Part shown: piece after piece, positions 17,171 through 24,656 of the stretch
How the letters are laid out: each line of letters opens with the position of its first letter
Numbering within the stretch: the stretch's first letter is position 1
Assembly: GCA_002307055.1 (NCBI GenBank)
Contig: DBTM01000068.1
Span: 1 to 58,975, forward strand
Length of the DNA stretch: 58,975 nucleotides
Source of the DNA: Clostridiales bacterium UBA1316
GTDB taxonomy: Bacteria; Bacillota; Clostridia; Oscillospirales; Oscillospiraceae
Direction of reading: 5' to 3'
Translations under genes and position numbers: made by a program
Notes under the pieces: model-generated
What the model was told of the DNA's origin: nothing
Database searches by the model: none
What the model saw: only the letters and a program-made list of their open reading frames with translations

Positions 17171-17204
17171 AAATTTTCTCCTCTTTACCGATGAACTGCT
17201 CGGA

Positions 17205-18422
17205 TTAAAGCAGTTCGGTGATTCGTTTGACTGCTTCTTTTGTCGCTTCAACATCGCCGAAGGCGGTCACGCGGATAAAGCCCTCGCCTGAGGGTCCGAA
17301 TCCGGCGCCGGGTGTCGTCACAACGCAGGCTTTCTTTAACAGCAGGTCAAAGAAGTCCCACGAGGGCATGCCCTTCGGTGTTTTTGCCCAAATATACGGC
17401 GCGTTGACGCCGCCGTACGCGGTGATACCGGCTTTTCGGAACCCATCTGTGATTATTTTAGCGTTATTCAGATAATATGCAATAGTTTCTTTGGTTTGTT
17501 TTTGACCGTCTGTGCTGTAAACGGCTTCTGCCGCGCGTTGAATGACGTATGCTGTACCGTTATATTTAGTGTTCTGGCGGCGGGCCCAAAGTGATTTCAG
17601 CGAAACGCCGCCCCGAACGAGCGCGTTCGGGAAGACAGTATAGGCGCAGCGTGTACCGGTAAAGCCGGCCTTTTTTGAAAAGCTGCGGATTTCTACGGCA
17701 CAGGTTTCAGCGCTGGGAATTTCATAAATGCTGCGGGGGATCGTCACGTCGGTAATATAGGCCTCATACGCTGAATCGAACAGGATGACAGACTGATTGC
17801 TATTGGCGTAATCAACCCATAGCTTCAGCTGTTCTTTTGTCGCCGCCGCCCCGGTGGGGTTGTTCGGGGAACAGATATAGATGATATCGGGTACTTTATC
17901 CGGTAAGGACGGAAAGAACCCATTTTCTTCCGTGCAGGGAAGATAGATGAGGTCTGACCATCTGCCGTCACTGCCGAGCGCACCGGCGCGGCCGGTCATG
18001 ACGTTGGTATCGACATAAACAGGGTAGACGGGATCACAGACGGCAACGATATTGTCAACAGCGAAAATATCACCGATGTTGCCGCAATCACTCTTGGCTC
18101 CGTCTGAAACACAAATTTCATCCGGCTCTATGTTGATGCCGCGGGCTTTATAATCAATATCAGAAATGGCTTTTTTTAAAAAATCATAGCCGCAGGAATC
18201 ATCACTATAGCCTCTGAAGGTTTCCTTCCTGGACATCTCCTCGGTCGCTTTATGCATCGCTTCGATGACTGCGGGGCAAAGCGGCTGCGTCACATCGCCG
18301 ATACCGAGGCGTATAAGCGGCTTGGGCGGCGTTTGCGCAGAGAACGCTTTAACACGCCGGGAAATTTCCGGAAAAAGATATCCGCCGGGCAGCTTCAAAA
18401 AGTTATCGTTGATTTTGACCAT
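17205..18422 (-). CDS. dapL: LL-diaminopimelate aminotransferase
   Basis: 405 aa, fold-type I PLP enzyme that converts tetrahydrodipicolinate directly to LL-diaminopimelate, bypassing the succinylase/acetylase steps. N-terminal MVKINDNFLKLPGGYLFPEI and IRLGIGDVTQPLCPA are characteristic of DapL, followed by DGAKSDCGNIGDIF, SPNNPTGAA and the PLP lysine segment RSFSKKAGFTGTR. The ATG at 18422 is set by GGAGG located just upstream and by family N-termini; an in-frame ATG at 18440 lies in front of that site. It is directly followed by glmS and preceded by dapF, which acts on its product. Confidence 0.95.
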   Translation of the reverse strand: MVKINDNFLKLPGGYLFPEISRRVKAFSAQTPPKPLIRLGIGDVTQPLCPAVIEAMHKATEEMSRKETFRGYSDDSCGYDFLKKAISDIDYKARGINIEPDEICVSDGAKSDCGNIGDIFAVDNIVAVCDPVYPVYVDTNVMTGRAGALGSDGRWSDLIYLPCTEENGFFPSLPDKVPDIIYICSPNNPTGAAATKEQLKLWVDYANSNQSVILFDSAYEAYITDVTIPRSIYEIPSAETCAVEIRSFSKKAGFTGTRCAYTVFPNALVRGGVSLKSLWARRQNTKYNGTAYVIQRAAEAVYSTDGQKQTKETIAYYLNNAKIITDGFRKAGITAYGGVNAPYIWAKTPKGMPSWDFFDLLLKKACVVTTPGAGFGPSGEGFIRVTAFGDVEATKEAVKRITELL

Positions 18423-18446
18423 TTGCTGTTTCTCCTCCATGAATCA

Positions 18447-19280
18447 TTATAACAATATTTCCCCGTCAAAAACAAAATCAGCGGGGCCTGACAGATAAAC
18501 GTGGCTGTTAACTTCGTTCCAGTCAACATCCAGCTCGCCGCCGAGCAGAATGAGCTTCGCCCGATGCCGGCATTTGCCATTGAGGACAGCTGCGACAAGG
18601 GCGGCGCAGGCTCCTGAACCGCAGGCTTGGGTTTCACCGCTGCCGCGTTCCCAGACACGCATTTTCAGCGTTCTGTCGTCGATACGCTGGATAAATTCTA
18701 TATTCGCGCGTTCGGGGAATATAGAATTGTTTTCCAGCGGCGGCCCAATGAGGAACAATTTAAGAGAAGCGACATCGTCGACAAATGTAACGGCGTGCGG
18801 GTTGCCCATATTAACACAGGTCATCAGATAGATGGTGTCTTCAACAGTGACCGGTTGGTTGATGAATTCGGGAGTCTCTGCCAGGACAGGAATATCGGCG
18901 GCGAGAAGGACAGGCTCGCCCATATCCACACGGACTGTTTTAACAACGCCGTTCTCAACATTCAGATTCAGCGTTTTGATACCTGATTTCGTTTCAAGAG
19001 TAATTTCAGTTTTGTCCGTCAGCTTTCGGTCATAAACGTATTTGCCGACGCAGCGGCTGCCGTTTCCGCACATCCGGCCCTCTGAGCCGTCGGCATTATG
19101 CATCTGCATTTTAAAGTCGGCAACGGACGACGGACCAATCAAAATTATCCCGTCACCGCCGATACCGAAATGCCGGTCCGAGAGCTTTACCGACAGGGAA
19201 GAGGGATCATCAATTTTTTCTTCAAAACAGTTGATATAAATATAATCGTTGCCGGTACCATGCATTTTAGTAAATTTCAT
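18447..19280 (-). CDS. dapF: Diaminopimelate epimerase
   Basis: 277 aa. Interconverts LL- and meso-diaminopimelate with a two-cysteine, cofactor-free mechanism. Catalytic Cys71 in RMCGNGSRC and Cys220 in QACGSGACA are both present; N-terminal MKFTKMHGTGNDYI is typical. The 5' end overlaps purF by 14 bases, which suggests translational coupling, and dapL starts 24 bases downstream. Together with dapL it supplies meso-DAP for cell wall and lysine. Confidence 0.96.
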   Translation of the reverse strand: MKFTKMHGTGNDYIYINCFEEKIDDPSSLSVKLSDRHFGIGGDGIILIGPSSVADFKMQMHNADGSEGRMCGNGSRCVGKYVYDRKLTDKTEITLETKSGIKTLNLNVENGVVKTVRVDMGEPVLLAADIPVLAETPEFINQPVTVEDTIYLMTCVNMGNPHAVTFVDDVASLKLFLIGPPLENNSIFPERANIEFIQRIDDRTLKMRVWERGSGETQACGSGACAALVAAVLNGKCRHRAKLILLGGELDVDWNEVNSHVYLSGPADFVFDGEILL

Positions 19281-20661
19281 TGTCCATTCTCCCGCACTCC
19301 GACTCTGAAATCGGATAATTTTCGGTAAAGCAGGCGTCGCAGAAGCCGCATTTGGAATTCGGCGCTATTTTGTTGAGGCTGTCAATGCTGAGAAAGCCGA
19401 GGGTGTCGGCGCCGAAAATTCGGCACATTTCTTCTGTCGTGTGACTGCAGGCAAAAAGTTCGTTTTTAGTGGGGATGTCTGTGCCAAAATAACACGGACT
19501 GATAAATTTTGGCGCTGAAATAAGCAGATGCACTTCTTTGGCGCCCGCGTCTCTTAATAACTTGATGATTTGCCCCGACGTTGTACCCCTGACGACGGAA
19601 TCGTCTACCATAACGACACGTTTACCGGCTACTGTCGCTTTCAGAGGATTCAACTTCATCCTCACAGCAATTTCTCGGCTTACCTGTGTCGGTTTGATAA
19701 ATGTTCTTCCGACATAGCGGTTTTTTACAAACCCGTCGTTATATGGGATGCCCGATGCCATTGCATAACCCTTCGCCGCGATGAGGCCGGTATCAGGCAC
19801 GCCGATAACGACATCAGCGTCAATAGGGTATTCTTTAGCAAGATAAGCGCCGGCTAGCATTCTCGCATCATGGACGCTTTGTCCGTCAATGACACTGTCA
19901 GGACGCGCAAAATATATATGCTCAAAAATACACAAATTTGATTTATGACCGCAGTTATCCGTCAGGCTCTTTAATTCGCCGTTCGCTACATACACAACCT
20001 CGCCGGGCTCAACATCACGGATGAATGTCGCGCCGACGCTGTCGAGCGCGCAGCTCTCGGAAGCAAAGACAATCGCGTCGCCGCGCCTGCCGATGCAGAG
20101 CGGCCTGAAGCCCCAAGGGTCGCGGGCTGCGATGAGCTTTCTTGAGGACATGACGACGAGTGAATACGCGCCGTACAGGTGGCTCATTGACCGTTTGACA
20201 GCCTGCTCGACACTGCCGCTATGGAGCCTTTCCTGAGCGATGATATAGGCAATGACCTCAGAATCTGTCGTTGTGTGGAAGATCGCTCCTTTGTACTCAT
20301 ACTCTCGTTTGAGCTGCTCCGTATTGATTAGGTTGCCGTTATGCGCAACGGCAAGTGAGCCTTTGACGTACTTTAACGTCAGGGGCTGTGCATTCTCGCG
20401 CCGTGATCCGCCGGTCGTTGAATATCGGACGTGCCCGATGGCCATGGTACCGTTTAACTCGTTGAGGATGGATTCGGAAAAAACATCGCCGACGAGGCCG
20501 GAGTCTTTATAACAGGTCAGCTCAAGATCGTTGACGGCAGCAATGCCGCACTGCTCCTGGCCCCGATGCTGCAGGGCATAAAGGCCGTAATACGTGCTGC
20601 CCGCGCAATTACCGGCAGTATCATAAATGCCGAACAACCCACATTCTTCATGTATGGACAT
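19267..20661 (-). CDS. purF: Amidophosphoribosyltransferase
   Basis: 464 aa. First committed step of purine synthesis: PRPP and glutamine to phosphoribosylamine. Cys7 (HEECGLFGIYD) would be the N-terminal nucleophile after removal of a six-residue propeptide, as in Bacillus-type PurF. The PRPP loop VVMVDDSVVRGTTS is intact. Cysteines in LFACSHT and CGFCDACF fit the 4Fe-4S cluster of the Bacillus-type enzyme. It heads the - strand run purF-dapF-dapL-glmS, an unusual separation from the other pur genes (purB is at 37.4 kb, + strand). No purine riboswitch was recognised in the 106-base divergent gap upstream. Confidence 0.96.
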   Translation of the reverse strand: MSIHEECGLFGIYDTAGNCAGSTYYGLYALQHRGQEQCGIAAVNDLELTCYKDSGLVGDVFSESILNELNGTMAIGHVRYSTTGGSRRENAQPLTLKYVKGSLAVAHNGNLINTEQLKREYEYKGAIFHTTTDSEVIAYIIAQERLHSGSVEQAVKRSMSHLYGAYSLVVMSSRKLIAARDPWGFRPLCIGRRGDAIVFASESCALDSVGATFIRDVEPGEVVYVANGELKSLTDNCGHKSNLCIFEHIYFARPDSVIDGQSVHDARMLAGAYLAKEYPIDADVVIGVPDTGLIAAKGYAMASGIPYNDGFVKNRYVGRTFIKPTQVSREIAVRMKLNPLKATVAGKRVVMVDDSVVRGTTSGQIIKLLRDAGAKEVHLLISAPKFISPCYFGTDIPTKNELFACSHTTEEMCRIFGADTLGFLSIDSLNKIAPNSKCGFCDACFTENYPISESECGRMDNEIY

Positions 20662-20767
20662 TGAGCGTCTCCTTCATCAAACATAATACTTACCAGTCAG
20701 TACATAAATAACCGGCAGCTGCGGGGATATAATACTTTTACGAAAAAAATCAGATGGGCGTGATACG

Positions 20768-21448
20768 ATGGCAATTGCGATTATCCGAACACTTATTTTA
20801 TATGCGGCGATTGTCATATCGCTCAGAATTATGGGAAAGCGGCAGATCGGTGAGCTGGAACCGGCGGAGCTCGTTGTCGCTGTTCTGATATCGGATCTGG
20901 CGGCTCATCCCCTGCAGGATATCGGAACACCGCTGCTTTACGGGCTTATCCCTGTCCTGACGCTCTTGTGCTGCGAGGTTCTTATATCAGCCTTTATTGT
21001 AAAGAGTATCAAATTCCGCGCATTTGTCTGCGGCAAACCGAGTGTGATCATTCACAAAGGTAAAATCGTCCAGTCGGAAATGAAGAAAAACAGGTTTACA
21101 CTCGACGAGCTGTCGGAACAGTTACGGAAAAAAGAAATTACCGACATCAGTACCGTTAAGTACGCCATACTTGAGACGGATGGATCTCTCAGTACAATCC
21201 TCTTTGCCGAACAATCACCGGTAACGCCAAAACAGATGAATATACCGGTAGACGATGCCGGGTACCCGGTTATGCTCATAAATAACGGCAGAGTGCTTGA
21301 AAATAACTTGAAAAAAATGGGCTATAACGGTATCTGGCTGAAAAGGCAGCTGCAAAACAAAAACATCAGCCGAGAAAAGGACGTTTACCTGATGACGGTT
21401 GATGAAATGGGCCGCATCTATTTTGCGGTCAGGGAAGGCACGATATGA
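20768..21448 (+). CDS. DUF421 (YetF-type) membrane protein
   Basis: 226 aa. Three N-terminal hydrophobic segments (about 4-22, 35-50, 58-77), then a soluble domain. RIMGKRQIGELEPAELVVAVLISDLAAHPLQD is the family's signature region, and GKPSVIIHKGKI...MKKNRFTLDELSEQLR is the start of the cytoplasmic domain. Bacillus members (YetF, YdfR, YrbG) are linked to sporulation or germination membranes, but the biochemical role is unknown. The stop overlaps the next start as ATGA. A TATAAT lies at 20729-20734 without a convincing -35. Confidence 0.9.
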   Translation: MAIAIIRTLILYAAIVISLRIMGKRQIGELEPAELVVAVLISDLAAHPLQDIGTPLLYGLIPVLTLLCCEVLISAFIVKSIKFRAFVCGKPSVIIHKGKIVQSEMKKNRFTLDELSEQLRKKEITDISTVKYAILETDGSLSTILFAEQSPVTPKQMNIPVDDAGYPVMLINNGRVLENNLKKMGYNGIWLKRQLQNKNISREKDVYLMTVDEMGRIYFAVREGTI

Positions 21449-21825
21449 AGAAAGAAATTCTCGTCGCGTGTTTTCTCGTTTTGATGCTTGCCGCCGCTGT
21501 TATCAATATCCACTATATGACCAAACTGACCGATAGTGTTACAGACCTTATTGAGGAATCGGAAAAATACGCGAAAGACGAGGATTGGTCAAATGCGGAA
21601 AAGAAAGCGGAAGAAGCCGCCGATCTTTGGACGAACAGCGACACTTATACGCATCTTATACTCCGGCATCCGGAGATAGAATCGGCGACAGACGCAATTT
21701 ATAATTTCCTGGCGCAGATATATGCCAAAGAATCAGGCGCTGCCGAGGGCGCCGAAAAGGCGGCAGTTGCCCGGCTGAAGAGCATCTCCTCAATCGAACA
21801 GATAAAATTCGGCAGTATTTTTTAA
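21445..21825 (+). CDS. DUF4363-type membrane-anchored protein
   Basis: 126 aa. One N-terminal membrane segment (about 5-24) and a helical outer domain rich in Glu, Lys and Ala with TPR-like spacing (EDWSNAEKKAEEAADLW). It is the usual partner of DUF421 proteins in Clostridia, here overlapped by 4 bases. Function unknown; probably an extracytoplasmic helix bundle. Confidence 0.8.
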   Translation: MKKEILVACFLVLMLAAAVINIHYMTKLTDSVTDLIEESEKYAKDEDWSNAEKKAEEAADLWTNSDTYTHLILRHPEIESATDAIYNFLAQIYAKESGAAEGAEKAAVARLKSISSIEQIKFGSIF

Positions 21826-21831
21826 TGGTTA

Positions 21832-22287
21832 CTATTTATCGGTTAAAAGTTTGTTCAATTCCTCCATGAATGTGTTCAAGTCCTTGAACTGACGGTAAAC
21901 CGATGCGAACCGGACATAGGCGACTTCGTCAAGCGTCTTGAGCTTCTTCATGACAAGCTCACCGATCGCCGCAGAATCCACCTCGCGTTCGAGTGAATTC
22001 TGGAGTTCCTGCTCAATTTCATCCACAGACCGCTGCATATCAGCGAGAGCGACGGGACGTTTTTCACAAGCTCGGAGCATACCGTTTAAAATCTTCATTT
22101 TGTCAAAGGTCTGTCGGCTTCCATCCTTTTTAATAACGATCAGAGGCACACGTTCCATGATTTCGTATGTTGTGAACCTCTTTTGGCAGGAGAGGCACTC
22201 GCGGCGGCGGCGGATTGTTGCGCCTTCTTCGGCTGGCCGTGAATCAATCACCCGGCTCTCAGAATAACCGCAATATGGACATTTCAT
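21832..22287 (-). CDS. nrdR: Transcriptional repressor NrdR
   Basis: 151 aa. N-terminal zinc ribbon with Cys3/Cys6 and Cys31/Cys34 (MKCPYCG, ECLSCQKRF), then an ATP-cone domain (VIKKDGSRQTFD). NrdR represses ribonucleotide reductase genes in response to ATP/dATP. No nrd genes or clear paired NrdR boxes are visible in this window, so its targets are elsewhere. Its 3' end lies 7 bases from the converging DUF4363 gene with no terminator between. Confidence 0.96.
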   Translation of the reverse strand: MKCPYCGYSESRVIDSRPAEEGATIRRRRECLSCQKRFTTYEIMERVPLIVIKKDGSRQTFDKMKILNGMLRACEKRPVALADMQRSVDEIEQELQNSLEREVDSAAIGELVMKKLKTLDEVAYVRFASVYRQFKDLNTFMEELNKLLTDK

Positions 22288-22384
22288 AATGGGGCCTCCG
22301 ATCTTTTTAAGTAACCTGCTTGAGCCTAAATTATTAAATATCTTATATTATAACATATGCTCGTTGCATTGTGTATAAAAAAAA

Positions 22385-22421
22385 GTATGGGTATGCAACA
22401 AAAAACAATGCATACCCATAC
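22385..22421 (-). terminator. Intrinsic terminator on the minus strand
   Basis: Perfect 13-base arms (GTATGGGTATGCA / TGCATACCCATAC) around an A-rich loop. Reading leftward, the hairpin is followed by eight Ts, so it terminates transcription from the small gene at 22484-22780. Confidence 0.85.
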
Positions 22422-22483
22422 AAAAATTATATAATTTGTCAATTATTTAACGATCTGTGCAAGTCGAGCCTTGATTTGATGCA

Positions 22484-22780
22484 TCATTGGTTTAACCAAT
22501 CATCTACGATGTCGCCGACAGAAACAGGAGTGACGAGGTAAGCGGACAGCAGCTCTACAAGCGTCAGGATGCTTGTCTTGCTCAATGTCACATTTGGGAT
22601 GACCGCCGATTCACCGCTCTGGCATATCGTTACTCCGACACCATATGACTCCAAGATTATGCCGCTTGCTACGTCGGTCAGATCATCAATGGTAACAAAA
22701 TAAACGATGGTACTTTCTTGCGCGTTTTCTTCATCCTGGCTCAGTTTTGAGTTCATTCTGCATATTTCCATCTGTCTCAT
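22484..22780 (-). CDS. Small conserved-type protein, possibly DUF6514
   Basis: 98 aa, soluble, acidic. A short N-terminal tail, then YFVTIDDLTDVASGIILESYGVGV (a beta-rich core) and a helical end SILTLVELLSAYLVTPVSVGDIVDDWL. The C-terminal pattern 'TP.(S/T)..DIV.DWL' resembles the clostridial DUF6514 family, from memory and unverified. A good AGGAGAGG ribosome-binding site precedes the ATG and a strong terminator follows, so it is a monocistronic gene. Function unknown. Confidence 0.7.
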   Translation of the reverse strand: MRQMEICRMNSKLSQDEENAQESTIVYFVTIDDLTDVASGIILESYGVGVTICQSGESAVIPNVTLSKTSILTLVELLSAYLVTPVSVGDIVDDWLNQ

Positions 22781-22952
22781 CGCTAACCTCTCCTATAATA
22801 TTTTCTATGGGCTTGTGGGAATTATTTCATAATAAAGTCAATAAATCCACACTAAAATATCGCGGAAAATGACATGATTCGACAGCGATACAACATGTTG
22901 TGACAACTTTTATACGCTGAAACAACAAATTGGAGCATAGCAAAATATTACA

Positions 22953-23564
22953 TTAATCTTTTGGGATTTTGCTGAAAATTGAGTTCATTAAGCAAAAAAA
23001 CTCTTTTTTTGTTAAAAGGGCGTTTAATACATCAAGAAGACCGTTCGGCGAGAGATGTTCCGGCAGTTCAAGCCGTTTCAGCAGCTCCGCGCGGCGTACA
23101 GCGCTGCCGTCTGTACCTGATAAGCCCGAAGCATACATATCGGCTTTGGTAATCGGTTCACCCGTCTTGACAGTTTCACTTTCATCTTCAAATGTCGCAC
23201 CCGCACGCTTGAGAGCGCTCAGAATAACGTCACGGGTCATGCCCTCGACACCAAGCTTACCCTCCTTTGACACAGAGCGTTTTCGCTTTTCGCGGCCCAA
23301 TATATCGGGTATATAGGCGTGCTTGACATATTGACTGCCTAACAAGCCCTTCAGGTAGCCGCGTATCAAAAAACCGGCGCTGTCGCTGTCTGTCAGGATA
23401 ATCAGTCCGCGTTTCTCCGCAAGCTTTTTCAAAAGATTGACTTTCTCGGTATCCGAAAAGATACCGTAACCCGAGGTTTCTATAACGGTGCCATGCACGG
23501 CCTGGCTGACGGTATGCTTATCATAACGCCCCTCGACGACGATGACTTCCTTGACCGTCAGCAT
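22953..23564 (-). CDS. TOPRIM domain nuclease, RNase M5-like
   Basis: 203 aa. N-terminal TOPRIM fold with VVEGRYDK (10-17 region) supplying the catalytic Glu and LTDSDSAG the DxD metal site. The C-terminal half (VEGMTRDVILSALKRAGAT, AELLKRLELP) resembles the DUF4093 part of RNase M5 relatives, which mature 5S rRNA. Classic RnmV genes lie next to ksgA; here the partner is holA (7-base overlap), so I call it RNase M5-like rather than rnmV. Confidence 0.8.
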   Translation of the reverse strand: MLTVKEVIVVEGRYDKHTVSQAVHGTVIETSGYGIFSDTEKVNLLKKLAEKRGLIILTDSDSAGFLIRGYLKGLLGSQYVKHAYIPDILGREKRKRSVSKEGKLGVEGMTRDVILSALKRAGATFEDESETVKTGEPITKADMYASGLSGTDGSAVRRAELLKRLELPEHLSPNGLLDVLNALLTKKEFFCLMNSIFSKIPKD

Positions 23565-24610
23565 GGGCGCATGCTCCGCCGATTCTCGGCTAATCGGATT
23601 AAAAGTTCAATGAGCTGATCTTCCGGGTCGCTGCCCGAGTTCATGCGGTACGCTGCCTGAGTACTGTAAATAACGGCCCTTCGGCATTCATCAAGCGTTG
23701 CTTTCCTGGCGCTGGTCAGCAGATTCCGCGCCTGAAAATCAAACCGGATGGCGCAGAGCTCCATGAGCTTTTTTTCACCCAAGCCGCTCTCGATACACAG
23801 ACGCGCCGCCATGAGCTGACGGAGCTTCATGGCTATGGAATACATGAGCTTGTGGGGAACTTCCCGCATGCTCAGGAGATCCTGAAGAACGTGAGCAGCA
23901 TTATTAAAATCCCCGCTGACAATATAGTCGGTCAGTTCATAGATAACAGCGTCGAGTACGGGCGTCACAACGGCGTCAATATGCTCTCGGGTTATCGTCT
24001 CTTCATTTGTGGAGGAACCGACTTTATTGATCTCCAGATTAAGAGAGGTCATCAGCCCGCCTGTAATAAAAGCGAGATATTCAGCTGTCGGGGTATCTAT
24101 TTTTTTACCGATTTCCAAAAAATGCTTTTTTATCCACTTGATCAGCTGAGATTGTTCCTGAACGTTAAACTCAACAATATTCGCTGTGCTTTTAAACAGC
24201 GCGGCTAATTTTTGCCGTCCGTCGGGTGCATATTCGACGACATCATAAACGAATATCAGGCACACATAGTCAGGTAAATCGGAAATGAGCGCAATCAGCT
24301 TTTGCTTAGCTTCATCATTTGCTTTGAATATGTCAAAATCGTTTACTTCAAGGAATGTCCGTTCGGCAAAAACGGGCAGCATGTCGCATGCGGCAGCCAG
24401 TGCGTCCACCGTAATGCCCGACCCGGTAAATTTTTTATAATTAAAATCGGCAAAATCGCCGTCAACAAGCAGCTTCCGTATTTGTAAAAGCGCATTTTCC
24501 AGAAGATACCGTTCTTCGCCATGAAAAACATACAGCTTGCCGAGCTGCTTGTTCTTGATTGCAAGCTTCAATGCTTCATATGCACTGTTGTCTATTTTTT
24601 TCTGAGCCAT
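23558..24610 (-). CDS. holA: DNA polymerase III delta subunit
   Basis: 350 aa. Delta subunit of the clamp loader, a AAA+-fold protein that opens the beta clamp. KLYVFHGEERYLLENAL replaces the Walker A-like region as usual; EVNDFDIFK and LIFVYDVVEY lie in the following strands, and helical C-terminal domains end in DPEDQLIELLIRLA. It follows comEC, the order common in Firmicutes, and its end overlaps the TOPRIM gene by 7 bases. Confidence 0.93.
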   Translation of the reverse strand: MAQKKIDNSAYEALKLAIKNKQLGKLYVFHGEERYLLENALLQIRKLLVDGDFADFNYKKFTGSGITVDALAAACDMLPVFAERTFLEVNDFDIFKANDEAKQKLIALISDLPDYVCLIFVYDVVEYAPDGRQKLAALFKSTANIVEFNVQEQSQLIKWIKKHFLEIGKKIDTPTAEYLAFITGGLMTSLNLEINKVGSSTNEETITREHIDAVVTPVLDAVIYELTDYIVSGDFNNAAHVLQDLLSMREVPHKLMYSIAMKLRQLMAARLCIESGLGEKKLMELCAIRFDFQARNLLTSARKATLDECRRAVIYSTQAAYRMNSGSDPEDQLIELLIRLAENRRSMRPC

Positions 24611-24656
24611 TCGGTTACCCCTTAAATCTCGATTGAATTATGTGTTTCCGCTTATA

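Noticed and set aside
17171..17204. glmS ribozyme before glmS
   Set aside because: The 34-base gap is far too short for the ribozyme, and none of its core is visible.
20662..20767. Purine riboswitch or PurBox upstream of purF
   Set aside because: Only 106 bases separate the divergent genes, and no conserved aptamer core or PurBox pair could be found.
22953..23564. Naming the TOPRIM gene rnmV
   Set aside because: The domain fits RNase M5, but the expected ksgA neighbour is missing, and related clostridial TOPRIM proteins have other or unknown roles.
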